NCBI RefSeq assembly: GCF_000374125.1
Contig: NZ_KB893632.1
Coordinates: 34,342 to 98,341 of the forward strand
DNA: 64,000 nucleotides
Direction: 5' to 3'
Origin: Niabella aurantiaca DSM 17617
GTDB taxonomy: Bacteria > Bacteroidota > Bacteroidia > Chitinophagales > Chitinophagaceae
Shown piece by piece: positions 1-10,800 of this stretch. A program made the position numbers and the translations under genes. The first letter of the stretch is position 1, and each line of letters starts with the position of its first letter. The notes under the pieces were generated by a model, which saw only the letters and a list, made by a program, of their open reading frames with translations, was not told the origin of the DNA and did not search any database.

Positions 1-1026
1 GAAATATTGCAACGGTTTTTTGAAGGGAACTGTTCAAAAGAGCAGGAGTTCGAAATAAGGACCTGGCTGGTAAAGCATCCGGAATTGCTTGCGCCGTACA
101 TGACGGAGCAAAGCTGGGAACGGTTTCGTGCCGAGGGTGCCCTGCCGGCTGCCGCTTCGGAGCGTATGCGCCGGTATTTGCTGCGAAGAATGCGCGCGCG
201 GGGCCGGTACCTGCGGCGGAGCGCGGCTGCTGCGGCGCTGGTCCTACTGGCAGGTCTGGCTTATTTTCAGATGCAGCGGAAAACAACCTTTCCGGTAAGG
301 GAGCCGGTAGCGATCGCCTGTGTGCAGGTAACGAACCCCTCTTTTATTGTAAAGAATGTGAGGCTTCCCGACGGGTCGCAGGTGGCGCTGGCGCCGGGCA
401 GCGTGCTTCGCTTTGACTCGGTTTTCGGGTTCCGGCGGGATGTGACATTGACCGGCACTGCTTCCTTTTCGGTTGCCAAAGACCGGTCCCGGCCTTTTTG
501 CGTGCATACCCGGAATATCAATATCACAGCCCTGGGAACGATATTTAGCGTGGCGGATAAAGATTCCCTGCTTACAAGCGTGCGCCTTTTAGAGGGCAAA
601 GTCGTTGTGAAAAGAGAACCGCATGTGGCGAAAAAAGTGGGCGCGGTATTCCTGGTACCCGGTCAGGAGCTGTTGTTCAATAATGTAGATTTCTCCAACA
701 GGGTACACCGGTTTGGGAACAGGCCTCTAACGGCGAAGGCAGACCCAGAGCAAACGGAGGGACCGGTTACAACCGTTCTCGAATTTAATGATGAGCCGAT
801 GGCTGCTGTATTCAGGAAGATCGCGCAGACGTATCGTATAAAGGTAGTATTTGATGAAACCGCAGTAAAAGAAATGCGCTTTACCGGTACCTACCGGCCT
901 TCTTCAGAAACAATCGGGCAGTTTCTGAACACACTTGCATTATTAAATCATCTAAAAATAGAGAAAATAAAAGCGGGGTTTCTGATCCGTGCCGGTGACG
1001 AAGCCAGCAGTCCTGTCTCAAAGTAA
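1..1026 (+). CDS. FecR-family anti-sigma factor (5' end outside window)
   Basis: Inner-membrane anti-sigma factor of the FecI/FecR surface-signalling type, expected to pass a signal from an outer-membrane TonB receptor to an ECF sigma factor. The frame is open from base 1 (E-I-L-Q-R-F-F-E-G), and FecR proteins normally have a few more N-terminal residues, so the start is probably just upstream and the TTG at 7 is not the real start. Visible: a cytoplasmic N-terminal helix region, one membrane segment at about residues 70-88, a FecR beta domain at about 110-225, and a C-terminal DUF4974/STN-like domain at about 255-330. It lies 64 bases before susC1 in the same direction, the usual sigma/FecR/SusC/SusD order. 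The sigma gene would be off-window. Family assignment is firm. Confidence 0.93.
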   Translation, partial: EILQRFFEGNCSKEQEFEIRTWLVKHPELLAPYMTEQSWERFRAEGALPAAASERMRRYLLRRMRARGRYLRRSAAAAALVLLAGLAYFQMQRKTTFPVREPVAIACVQVTNPSFIVKNVRLPDGSQVALAPGSVLRFDSVFGFRRDVTLTGTASFSVAKDRSRPFCVHTRNINITALGTIFSVADKDSLLTSVRLLEGKVVVKREPHVAKKVGAVFLVPGQELLFNNVDFSNRVHRFGNRPLTAKADPEQTEGPVTTVLEFNDEPMAAVFRKIAQTYRIKVVFDETAVKEMRFTGTYRPSSETIGQFLNTLALLNHLKIEKIKAGFLIRAGDEASSPVSK

Positions 1027-1090
1027 ATAAGCACTGTTTATATCCGGAAGAAGTTCCGATTTTTAACGAAAAACTAAATCAAAATCTCTT

Positions 1091-4000
1091 ATGAAGCAAT
1101 TACGTATTGTACTGCTATGGCTTGTCTGTGCCCCTTACATTTCGTTTGGGCAGGGCAATAGTACCAACTCGGCAACGGGGGTGGTAAAAAATGAAAACGG
1201 AGAGCTGCTGGCCGGCGCCTCCGTGTTTCTTCAGAAAACAACGGATGCCGGAACCAACCGGCTGGGATTGACAGCTACAACGAACCAAAGTGGGATCTTC
1301 CAGTTTACGAATATCCCATTGGGTGCCGATTACCGGTTTATTGTAAGTTATGTGGGCTATCAGTCCGATACCCTGGAGGGCTATGAGGTAAAGGAGAACA
1401 GCCGCATTTCCATAAGCGTGGAACTACGGCCCGCCGGCAGCGCTTTGGATAAGGTGGTGGTCATCGGTTATGGCTCGATGCGCAAAAAGGATCTTTCGGC
1501 GGCAGTGGCAACTGTTCCGGACCTGGAGCAGGCAAAGAGCAGGCCGGTGCTGAGCGTAGAAAACATCATGCAGGGAAAGGTGGCCGGCATCACGGTTGTG
1601 AATGATGGCGGACACCCGGATCATGGTGCCCAGGTGGTGATCCGGGGTGTGGGCAACCGGAATGGGGAAAGCCCGTTGTACGTGGTCGACGGGGTACCCA
1701 ATGCACCATACAATCCTGCGGATGTAGAATCGATCACGATCCTAAAGGATGCTGCATCAGCAGCCATTTACGGGGCCTTTTCGGGCGCAGCAGGAGTGAT
1801 CCTGATCACGACCCGGCAAGCCAGGAGCGGTGCGCCTGCCGTGGAGTATGCCGGTTTTGTTGGGGCAAAAAATGCCTGGCGCTTGCCCCAGTCACTTACG
1901 GCAGACAAAGAAGCCTGGGTGGCCAACCAGGCAGCTGCCAACGCCGGATCGCAGCCGCTGGACGGATGGGATGCTGCCAAAAACCCCTATGCGCAGGAAA
2001 CGCGTACAGACTGGATCGGGTCCATTTTCCGTACCGGCCTGATCCAGCGGCATACAGTAACGGTCAATGCCGGGTCCGAAAAATTCAGCACGCTTTTTCA
2101 GGGACGTTATGAGGAAAATCAGGGCACATTGGTGAATACCTATGCAAAAAATATGTCGCTGCGGTTTAATGCGGCATACCAGCTGGCATCCAATATAAAA
2201 TTCCGGCAGGAACTGTTTTACAATAACAGCGACAGCAGGGGTACCGGCACGTTCAGCGGTTACGATGGTACCATCCTTTCGGCGATCTACATGCCGCGCT
2301 CGGCCACGGTTTACTATCCGGATGGTAGCTTTGGCGGCGTGGGACCGCGTGAATCGGACTACCTCGGTATCCACGGGGATGTGGTAAACCCCGTGGCTAC
2401 CTTGCTGCGGAATAAGCCAGATAGTAAAGGACTGGACATTCAGTCGGTTTCTGAATTAACGGTCAATAACCTTGTTACGAGGGGGCTTTCATTTATTACC
2501 CGTTTTTCCTATCGCCAGGGACAAACCTTCTATAAAAATTTTGTACCCCGGCGTACAGAGCCGGGCAAGCCCAACAATTCGAACCAGCTGGATTATTCTA
2601 CCGATAAAAGGAATAACTGGATCTGGGAAAATACGCTGAACTATGCCCGGGTGTTCAACGGGCACAGTGTGGGTCTGATGCTTTCCACTACGGCACAGCA
2701 GAACGGGGCAAAAGGATTTAGTGCGTCGGCAAAGACCTTTGATGATGAAGCTACCTGGGCGCAGTTTCTTGCGTTTGCAGAAAATTTTACCGATATCAAA
2801 CCTCAGGACTGGGATTGGAAAGACCGCAATCAGTCGTATGTAGGCCGCTTTTCCTATAGCTGGTCCGACCGGTATTTTATGACGGCAAGCTTAAGGAATG
2901 ATATCGCTGGCCGGTTGCCGGCACAGAACCGGTCAAAATATTTTCCCGGTGTAACCGCTGCCTGGAAGCTGAGCTCGGAGTCCTTTTTTAATGTGCGGGC
3001 TATAAACCTGCTTAAGTTCCGGGCCAGCTGGGGGCGCATCGGAAACATTAACTCGGTTGGATTGTACTATGGATATCCCACGCTTACGAGAGGAAATTCG
3101 AACCAGCTCGGTAACGGTGCGCCTGAAAGCTTTGTATATTACCTTGCCAGTTTGCACAACCCCGACCTGAACTGGGAGACCTCTGAGCAAAAGGATCTGG
3201 GTATCGACATCAGCCTCCTGGACGAGCGGCTGAACATTACAGCAGATTATTTTGATAAGCTGACCATTGACCTGATCACGACACAAAGCAATAACTGGCC
3301 GGTGGCCATGGGCTTTGGTGCGCCCCTGATCAACCAGGGGAGGATCAGGAATACCGGTTTTGAGTTCAGCGCTGCCTGGAGGGGGAAGATCGGAGAACTG
3401 GCCTATGATGTGAACGGAAACTTTGCAACACTGAAGAACCGGGTGGCTTATATTGATGAAAATCCCGGGTCGGCCTGGAACGACGGTGATACATGGAGGG
3501 GAACCATTAAGCCTTACCGTTCGGTTGTGGGGCAGCCCTACCGGTCCTTCTGGCTGTATGAAACAGGCGGTGTTTTTCAAACAGATGAAGAAGCCGCTGC
3601 ATATGTAGGGCCGGATGGAAAACGGGTCCAGGAAAATGCCAGGGCCGGAGATCTCAAATTTATAGACCAGAATGGCGATGGCAAACTGAATGATGATGAC
3701 CGGATCTATATGGGGAATGCGTTTCCGAAGATCACTTATGGTTTTACCGCAAATGCCTCCTGGAAGAATTTTGATTTTAGCATGTTCTGGCAGGGGGTAG
3801 GCGGCGTAAAGCTGTTCCATATATTTAAAGAATCCACCCTAAATGCATCTGAACAGGGCTATAACCGCTGGGATAAGATACTGGAAGCCTGGTCGCCCTC
3901 CAATACAGGAGGAACAATCCCACGCATCTCGGCCAACGATCCGAATAACAATTTTCAGACACCCTCCGACTGGTACCTGGAAAATGGAAATTACCTGCGC

Positions 4001-4198
4001 CTGAAGAGTGTGGTGCTGGGCTATAATTTCAACAAGCTGTATCGCAATATGAAACTGCGTGTATATATCAGCAGCGACAACCTGCTCACCATTACCAAAT
4101 ATTCCGGTATGGACCCTGAAGTGGGCGGATGGGGTTTTGACGGAGGCCAGTTTCCGGTTTCCCGGATCTATGCCGCGGGTGTTAAGTTGACTTTCTAA
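1091..4198 (+). CDS. SusC/RagA-family TonB-linked outer-membrane transporter
   Basis: TonB-dependent barrel that imports a glycan or peptide together with its SusD lid. It is 1035 residues with a signal peptide at 1-20, a carboxypeptidase-like beta-sandwich at about 25-112, a TonB-box-like segment VVVIGYGSMRKKD near 122, a plug with the family motif LKDAASAAIYG near 220, and a barrel ending in the aromatic residue F. There is no STN domain at the N-terminus. It is followed 32 bases later by susD1 and preceded by fecR, so it is probably under FecI/FecR control. No glycoside hydrolase or peptidase is linked, so the substrate cannot be inferred. Confidence 0.96.
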   Translation: MKQLRIVLLWLVCAPYISFGQGNSTNSATGVVKNENGELLAGASVFLQKTTDAGTNRLGLTATTNQSGIFQFTNIPLGADYRFIVSYVGYQSDTLEGYEVKENSRISISVELRPAGSALDKVVVIGYGSMRKKDLSAAVATVPDLEQAKSRPVLSVENIMQGKVAGITVVNDGGHPDHGAQVVIRGVGNRNGESPLYVVDGVPNAPYNPADVESITILKDAASAAIYGAFSGAAGVILITTRQARSGAPAVEYAGFVGAKNAWRLPQSLTADKEAWVANQAAANAGSQPLDGWDAAKNPYAQETRTDWIGSIFRTGLIQRHTVTVNAGSEKFSTLFQGRYEENQGTLVNTYAKNMSLRFNAAYQLASNIKFRQELFYNNSDSRGTGTFSGYDGTILSAIYMPRSATVYYPDGSFGGVGPRESDYLGIHGDVVNPVATLLRNKPDSKGLDIQSVSELTVNNLVTRGLSFITRFSYRQGQTFYKNFVPRRTEPGKPNNSNQLDYSTDKRNNWIWENTLNYARVFNGHSVGLMLSTTAQQNGAKGFSASAKTFDDEATWAQFLAFAENFTDIKPQDWDWKDRNQSYVGRFSYSWSDRYFMTASLRNDIAGRLPAQNRSKYFPGVTAAWKLSSESFFNVRAINLLKFRASWGRIGNINSVGLYYGYPTLTRGNSNQLGNGAPESFVYYLASLHNPDLNWETSEQKDLGIDISLLDERLNITADYFDKLTIDLITTQSNNWPVAMGFGAPLINQGRIRNTGFEFSAAWRGKIGELAYDVNGNFATLKNRVAYIDENPGSAWNDGDTWRGTIKPYRSVVGQPYRSFWLYETGGVFQTDEEAAAYVGPDGKRVQENARAGDLKFIDQNGDGKLNDDDRIYMGNAFPKITYGFTANASWKNFDFSMFWQGVGGVKLFHIFKESTLNASEQGYNRWDKILEAWSPSNTGGTIPRISANDPNNNFQTPSDWYLENGNYLRLKSVVLGYNFNKLYRNMKLRVYISSDNLLTITKYSGMDPEVGGWGFDGGQFPVSRIYAAGVKLTF

Positions 4199-4230
4199 AA
4201 AAAGGATGAACCGAAAAATAAAATCAGTAT

Positions 4231-5820
4231 ATGAAATATAATCTTACGTATTTAATCATAGCCGTTGTGTTTTTGTGCGGTTCCTGCAGCAAGAACTGGG
4301 TAGATACAAAACCACAGGGCGTTCCGTCTACAGCCTATCAATGGGACGGGGAAAAGAATGTTTTAAAAGCGATCGGGGCCCTGTATGCTCCTATGCGCAA
4401 TGAAGGTACCTGGGGCCGCAACCTGTTCTGGATGCAGAATGCAAGCGATGATCTGATCGTAGGGCGTTCCAAAGCCGATGCGGAGAACATCAAAAACTTC
4501 ATCTGTACCGGTAACGAAGGATATATGAAGGACGGCTGGAATGATCTTTACTGGATGCTGAATAAGGCTAACCAGGCCATTGCCGGGGTGCCTACTGCCA
4601 CCAATGTATCAGAAGAACTGAAACAGCGGGCATTGGGAGAAGCTTATTTTATGCGTGGCTTTTCTCATTTCTGGCTGGCCTACCTGTGGGGGCATAAAGA
4701 CCAGGGCGTGCCTTATGATGCGATCGAAAATCCGGAGTTTGGGAAACGGGTACCTCCGCAACTAAAGTCGGTTACGGATAACTATGTGGCGATTGCCGGA
4801 GACCTGCAGAAGGCAGCGGACCTGTTGCCCCTGTTCAGCACGTATGACGATGTCAACAAAGGAAGGGCGCATAAAGCCGCCGCGCTGGGCTACCTGGTGA
4901 AGACCTACGCCTATTGGGCGCAGTTTGACAATAGCAAATGGGCATTGATCCCGGCGATTTGCGATCGTATTAAGACCGAATGCGGCCGGGCATTGATCAC
5001 CGGGAAGGGCTCATTTAAAGACAACTATAAAGCGGTTTTTGCCGTTGCTAACAACTGGAGCAGCGAATACATCTGGTCAGTAACCTCCGGAACCATCGGC
5101 GGATCAGAGTTTCCCGGGGTAGTGCTGGAGAACAAAGGCTGGGGCGTATATAACGGCTGGGGCTACTTCCAGCCTACCGAAGAGCTGTATAAAGAATATG
5201 AGCCGAATGATCCCCGCAGGGAAGCGACCATTTTAAAGTTTGGTGATCAATTTACTTTTTTTGGCGTGGAGCGGACCTATTCTTCTACAAACAGCCTGTC
5301 CGGGTTCCAGATCAATAAATACATGGAACCGTACAGCTATGGCTCCAACAGCGATCCCAAGACCAATGACAAGATTAACCAGAACGGGGATTATCCTACT
5401 ACGTCGTTGAATCTTCCATTGATGCGTTACGCGGAGATCCTGCTTTTTAAAGCGGAGGCGCTGATCCAGCAGGGAAAGAACGGAGAGGCGGCAGGACCAT
5501 TGAATGAAGTAAGAGCAAGGGTTGGCCTGGAGCCAATAACCAATCCTACATTAAATGACCTGAAGCATGAACGCCGTTGCGAGCTGGCCTGTGAATGGAC
5601 AGACCGGCTGATGGACCTGAAACGCTGGAATGATGTGGCAAAGATCAATGCTCCGTTGCATGGACGCATTCATACAGATAAGTCGAACCCGGCTTCTCCG
5701 TACACCGTTCAGCAGGTTTGGCCGGCGCGTAACTATACCCAGGCAAAAATGGCCTGGCCCATCAGCCCGGATGAGATCAACCTGAGTGGCGGAGCCTATC
5801 AGCAAACCCCGGGATGGTAA
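4231..5820 (+). CDS. SusD/RagB-family outer-membrane nutrient-binding lipoprotein
   Basis: Surface lipoprotein that forms the lid of the SusC1 transporter. It is 529 residues. The lipobox FLCGSC puts the lipidated cysteine at residue 19, followed by SKNW. The N-terminal helical TPR-like region and the C-terminal part with MRYAEILLFKAEALIQQGK, near residue 400, are typical of SusD. It ends with a W-type aromatic residue after QQTPG. It is the second gene of the susC1-susD1 pair and its end faces susD2 on the other strand. Confidence 0.95.
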   Translation: MKYNLTYLIIAVVFLCGSCSKNWVDTKPQGVPSTAYQWDGEKNVLKAIGALYAPMRNEGTWGRNLFWMQNASDDLIVGRSKADAENIKNFICTGNEGYMKDGWNDLYWMLNKANQAIAGVPTATNVSEELKQRALGEAYFMRGFSHFWLAYLWGHKDQGVPYDAIENPEFGKRVPPQLKSVTDNYVAIAGDLQKAADLLPLFSTYDDVNKGRAHKAAALGYLVKTYAYWAQFDNSKWALIPAICDRIKTECGRALITGKGSFKDNYKAVFAVANNWSSEYIWSVTSGTIGGSEFPGVVLENKGWGVYNGWGYFQPTEELYKEYEPNDPRREATILKFGDQFTFFGVERTYSSTNSLSGFQINKYMEPYSYGSNSDPKTNDKINQNGDYPTTSLNLPLMRYAEILLFKAEALIQQGKNGEAAGPLNEVRARVGLEPITNPTLNDLKHERRCELACEWTDRLMDLKRWNDVAKINAPLHGRIHTDKSNPASPYTVQQVWPARNYTQAKMAWPISPDEINLSGGAYQQTPGW

Positions 5821-6080
5821 TACCGGTTTTTTTACCCGGCATTATTTTCAATGTAAGGTAAATATAAAAAGACGGTTTCAAAAGTGGTTGCCGCGACACC
5901 GCCCCTGGCATTCAGCCCGGGGACCGGTAGGGCAGCGGGTTCTAAGCCCATTTTTGAAACCATCTCCTTTTTGCCTGATCATGAACCGGGATCGAGCTGT
6001 TTTGTAGGACGAAATACGGTGTATGTCTGCATGCTTGCAAAACGTGCAGCATTGATCCGGGCGTATTACCGATATGCAGC
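5821..6080. other. Intergenic region between convergent susD genes with MITE-like inverted repeat
   Basis: Gap between two converging genes. It contains the inverted-repeat unit listed separately at 5871-5964. No coding sequence was recognised; open frames here run out of the repeat or antisense to susD2. The T-rich segment GGTTTTTTTACCC just after the susD1 stop may help end transcription, but it has no convincing stem. Confidence 0.5.
5871..5964. repeat. 94-bp unit bounded by 17-bp imperfect inverted repeats
   Basis: The left arm GACGGTTTCAAAAGTGG (5871-5887) and the reverse complement of the right arm at 5948-5964 (GATGGTTTCAAAAATGG) match at 15 of 17 positions. Short A runs and T runs flank the arms outside. 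The GTTTCAAAA core resembles the ends of IS5-type elements, so this could be a MITE or an IS remnant. It could also simply be a bidirectional terminator for the two converging susD genes. No target duplication could be defined. Confidence 0.5.
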
Positions 6081-7832
6081 CTATTCCCAACCGGGATTTT
6101 GGCGAAGATTGGGGTTCAGTACGATGTCCGTATTGGAAATGGGATGGTAATATTTTTTATCGCTGAACGCTCTTTTTTCATCTTCTCTCCAAAGGATAAA
6201 TCCCTTATTGCCTTCCGATAATTTGGATGCGGTGCCGTCCAGTACATAGTAGATGACTCCCGGAACCTTGGTTGCGGGCACTTTGTCCACAAAACAAACA
6301 TCAGGTGTATTGTTGCCATCAAGATCCATGAGCTGGTCTTTTGCCGGCACATAGATACCCCGCCACTGCATTTCCATCAGCTTGCCTTTTTTCCAGCGGA
6401 GCAGATCAGCATAACGGAATCCTTCGTACACCAGCTCGATGCCCCGCTCTCTTCTTACTTCCAGCAGGTATTTGTCGGTGATCTCAGGGAAGTAGGTGGT
6501 CTGCAGGTAGGGATCTGCGGTTTGCGGCCCGGTTGGCTCCACACCGGCCCTTGTTCTGAGAAGTGCAATGGTTTCGTTCCAGATACCAGCATCCATTTTG
6601 CCCAGTTCGGCCATTGCTTCCGCATAGTTCAGCAATACTTCTGCATACCGGATGAGGGGAATGGAGTTATAGGATTCGCCCACGCCATCCAGCCGCTTGT
6701 CGTCCAGGCTGAATTTTAAGAGGTGGTAGCCGGTGAATGTGTATCCGAAATTCGGCGGGGCGGCGCTGCCATCGCTGCGCTGGTAACCGAGCGACCGGAC
6801 GGTTTGTGCGAGGCGGTGATCGCGCTGCGCCATTTCCCGCACGAACTGGATCGTGTCAAAACCAGGTTTGTCGGTAAATCGCGTGCCGTCGGTGTTGAGG
6901 TAGGTGTTGACAAATTGTTTGATCAGCCCCCAACGCGAGCCATAGGTAGCGCTGTTGAATTTCCAGGTCACTTCGTGCCATCTTCTGAGGGCATTGTTGT
7001 ACACCACTGCCAGCAATACCTCGTCGGCCACGGGGTTCTCTGAAATAAACAGGGTACGGTAGTCCGCCGCGGGCTTGGAGCTGGTATACAGCTTGTACAT
7101 GCCGGCGTCCATTACTTTTTTTGCTGCAGCGGCAGCTGCCTCCAGCCATTTTCCTGAAGTGGCTTCTAATTTTAACTCAGTATGATATTTCCGGTACGTG
7201 CCTTCGAAGAGGCAAACCCGCGATTTAAAGGCCAGGGCCACCTGCCGGGTAATGGTAGAGGCCGTATTGTCTTTCACATCCTTTATTTTTTCAGAAGCAA
7301 AGTCCAGGTCTGCCAGCACAGAATCCATGACGGTGCTCCGGCTATCTTGCGATTTATAGAGATCCGGATCGGCCGCAGACAGGGTTTTGGAATACCAGGG
7401 TACATCGCCATAGCGTTGTACCATGTCAAAATAAAACCAGGCTCTGAAGAAGCGTGCCAGCCCAATGTAGTGGTCCTTCACTTCCTGTGCAACGCCTGCT
7501 TTTCCGGCATTTTCAAGAAAATAATTGATGTTGCGCAGATTCGTCCAGCTCCAGGAAGGTTCGTTCACCGAAGTGTACGATCCGGCAATGAACTGCGGGG
7601 ACTGATTTTTTGAAGTATAGTCGCCCCACTCGTCTTCGGTGGTAACCGCCAGGGCGGAGGGGAGCATGCGCTGGTAGAACGAGTTGGTGTACAGGTTCAG
7701 GTCTTTTTCTGTGTTGAAAAATGATTGGGGAACCAACTTGTCAAAAGGTTCTTTATCAAGAAAATTTTTGCTGCAGGAGGAAAAAAGAAAGAGCGCAGCA
7801 ACGATGTTTGCAGAAATGATTATCTTTTTCAT
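6081..7832 (-). CDS. SusD/RagB-family outer-membrane nutrient-binding lipoprotein
   Basis: Lid lipoprotein of the second SusCD transporter. It is 583 residues with lipobox LFSSC, lipidated cysteine at residue 20, followed by SKNFLDKEP, a common SusD start. The C-terminal region has IPLIRYAEVLLNYAEAMAEL, a SusD hallmark, and the protein ends NPNLRQNPGWE. The start lies 12 bases after the end of susC2, so the two are co-transcribed. It is only distantly similar to susD1, so this is a separate locus and not a recent duplication. Confidence 0.95.
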   Translation of the reverse strand: MKKIIISANIVAALFLFSSCSKNFLDKEPFDKLVPQSFFNTEKDLNLYTNSFYQRMLPSALAVTTEDEWGDYTSKNQSPQFIAGSYTSVNEPSWSWTNLRNINYFLENAGKAGVAQEVKDHYIGLARFFRAWFYFDMVQRYGDVPWYSKTLSAADPDLYKSQDSRSTVMDSVLADLDFASEKIKDVKDNTASTITRQVALAFKSRVCLFEGTYRKYHTELKLEATSGKWLEAAAAAAKKVMDAGMYKLYTSSKPAADYRTLFISENPVADEVLLAVVYNNALRRWHEVTWKFNSATYGSRWGLIKQFVNTYLNTDGTRFTDKPGFDTIQFVREMAQRDHRLAQTVRSLGYQRSDGSAAPPNFGYTFTGYHLLKFSLDDKRLDGVGESYNSIPLIRYAEVLLNYAEAMAELGKMDAGIWNETIALLRTRAGVEPTGPQTADPYLQTTYFPEITDKYLLEVRRERGIELVYEGFRYADLLRWKKGKLMEMQWRGIYVPAKDQLMDLDGNNTPDVCFVDKVPATKVPGVIYYVLDGTASKLSEGNKGFILWREDEKRAFSDKKYYHPISNTDIVLNPNLRQNPGWE

Positions 7833-7844
7833 GGAATGGTAGAA

Positions 7845-10800
7845 TTAAAGTGAAAGGTTTAAACCAAATGTGATCGATTTGAGCATGGGATAGGCATATC
7901 CCTGTCCGCTGCCATTGGTCAGTTCCCCGATCGGGTTTTCCAGCACCTCCGGATCAAAATTGTCTGTATGTTTAAACAGGCCTGAAAAAGTGAAGAGGTT
8001 CTGACCGGTGACGTACACCTTTGCACGTTGGATCTTTAATTTATTTAGCCAACCGGAAGGAAGGGAATAATCAAGAGTGACGTTCTTCAGCCGCATGTAG
8101 CTGGCGTCCTGCAGGTACCGGGTTTGCGGAGCGCCCAGTGAACGGTTGGTATTTAAAGCGGTATAGCCTCTGAACCTCGGGAAGTACGCATCGGGATTCT
8201 CTGCCGTCCAGTAATCCTGCATCATCTTGGTGGGTTGATAGCCATAGGGCCGGTTGTACGGACCCCAGAACAGTCCTGCCTCGGGAGCAAAATACCAGTC
8301 CCGTTTGCCGATCCCCTGGAAGAATGCAGAAAGACCGATCCCGTTCCAGGCGGCGGCTACGGTAAACCCGTATTGATAACGGGGGGAGGTGTTCCCGATG
8401 ATACGCCGGTCCCCGGGATTGTCAACGGTGTTGGTTCCCTGGTTGATCACCTGATCGCCATTGAGGTCTGCAAACTTCAGATCGCCGGGCAGCCATTGCC
8501 GGTTATTGGAGTTTTGTAAAAAATCCTGGTTGGCGTGCTGCGCGATGTCTTCGGCTGAAGTAAAGAATCCAAGGGTTGTGTATCCCCACAATTCGCCAAT
8601 CTCATGACCCACATAGTAAGTAGAGGCAAGGGTTTTTTTAGGATTGTTGAATTGGGTAATAAAGGAGCGGCTGTCCCACAAAGATCCGCTGAAGCTGTAT
8701 TGGAAGGGCTTACCGAAAACGGTGGTATTGTCTTTCCAGGAAAGGGTCAGCTCCCAGCCTTTGGTAGAAAGATCGGCATAGTTCCCAAAAGGCAATGCAG
8801 CGCCAAAAACGGCGGGCAACGGCTCGGCCTGGGTAAACATACCCGTGGTTTGCCGGTTATACCAGTCAAACACCAGATCCAGCCGCCGGTTCAGCAGGGT
8901 CATGTCCATGCCCAGATCAAAGGTGGTAGAACGCTCCCAGGTAAGGCCATTGGGAATGACGTTCGGCAATTGTGTATAGCTGGTCTGGACGCCATTTAGA
9001 ATAACGCTGGATTTAGCCACAGACATGATCTCCAAGTAACGGTAGGCGGCCACATTTCCGTTGCCCAATGATCCGTAAGAGCCGCGGAACTTCAGTTCAC
9101 TGATGAGGGGCTTCAACGGCTGGAAGAAGGCTTCTTCCGACAGCCGCCATCCTGCAGATACCGAAGGGAAAAAGCCGAACCGCTGAGTGCTTGGAAATTT
9201 AGAGGAGCCGTCGTACCGCCCGTTGAGTTCGATCAGGTAACGGTTTTTGAAATCATAGTTCAGCCGGTAGAACCAGCCGATATAACTCCATTGCAACCCG
9301 CCGCCGGAGATACCGTAGTTCAGCCCGTCCATCAGGTTGAAATCGGGTTTTTCTTCCACCAGGATCCCATCGCGGCTGGCGTCGAGCTCCTTGCGTGTAA
9401 AGGATTCCACGTTGTAACCGCCCAGGAACTTGAAATGGTGCTGGCCAAAGTCCCTGGTAAACTCACCGGTAATATTGGAGCCGAGGTAGCTTTCATTGTT
9501 ATTGAACTGACGCAGCAGGCTTCTGCCGAAGCGGTCTATACGGCCGGGGGCGATGCTGTAGTTCATAAAATTATTGGTGCGTGTTTCCGTCTCCAGTTCT
9601 TTGGAGAAGGTGATATCCGCTTTAAAAGTCAGCGCGTTTTTAATGGGCGTTAAGACAATCCCTGCTGTGTTACGAATAAAAAAATTGGAAAGATCCGATT
9701 TGTTGCGGCCTTCGATATAGGAGGCGGCACCGGTGTACACGCCGGAGTGGGTATAAGTACCATCGGGGTTGTAGATGACAGCCATCGGATAGCCCTGATG
9801 CTCGAACTGACGCCAGATATTGCCATCTCCATCGGAAAACATCGGGTAGCGGTAGGTATAATTGCTGATGTCCGTATTGTTCTGCAGGCTGATCCAGGGG
9901 GCGATGCGTATGGTACCTTTTGCGCGCAGATTGTATTTGTTAAACTTATCGCTGAGGTAATTGAAGATCCCGTCCTGGTAATAATACCGTCCGGAGATAT
10001 AGTAATCTGCTTTTTCGGAACCGCCGGACACGCTGATGGCTTCTTCCAGCGCCGGCATGCTGTTTTTATACAGCAGGTTGTACCAATCGGTATTTCCAAA
10101 GTACTCGTAGCGCTTTTTTTGTTCGTTGTACACCACCTCCGGTAAGCTGGGATCTTCATCGTGCTTTTTTAATTCGTCGAGGTATTCCAGCGAAAACGGA
10201 TAAATGTTGTTTACAGATATGGGATGGGATTTGTAGTCGTACCAGGCATTAAATGCTTCATCAAAATTTTTGGCCCATTGGTAGCCGTTTGTGATCAGGG
10301 AAGGAGTGATGATGCGGCTGTTGGTGGTATAGCTGCTGTTGACATCTACTTTTACCTTTCCTTTTTTGGCGGACCTGGTTGTAATGAGGACCACCCCGAA
10401 GGCCGCCCTTGATCCATAAATGGCTGCTGAGGAGGCGTCCTTTAAAATGGAAACGCTTTCCACATCATTGGGGTTGATGAGGTTGGGATCGCCTTCCACT
10501 CCATCGATGAGCACCAGGGCGCTCCCCCCGGCGCCGATAGAGGTGGCGCCCCTCAGGTTATAGGTGGCGCTGCGGGTGGGGCTGCCATCCACCATTTTAA
10601 TATTCAGGTTGGGAAGCGCACCCTGCAGCATACGGGTAAGGTTGGGCGAAGGCCTGTCTTCCAGCGCCTCGGAGCCGATCTGGGCAACCGCACCCGTCAA
10701 ATTGATCTTCTTTTGGGTTCCATAACCCACTACAACCACTTCATCCATATTGCTTCCGGGCTTTGCCTGCAGCACAACGGTGCGCGTCTCCTTCCTGCCG

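Noticed and set aside
2933..3820. 295-codon open frame on the minus strand
   Set aside because: Fully antisense to susC1; the reading matches no family and the opposite strand is clearly coding.
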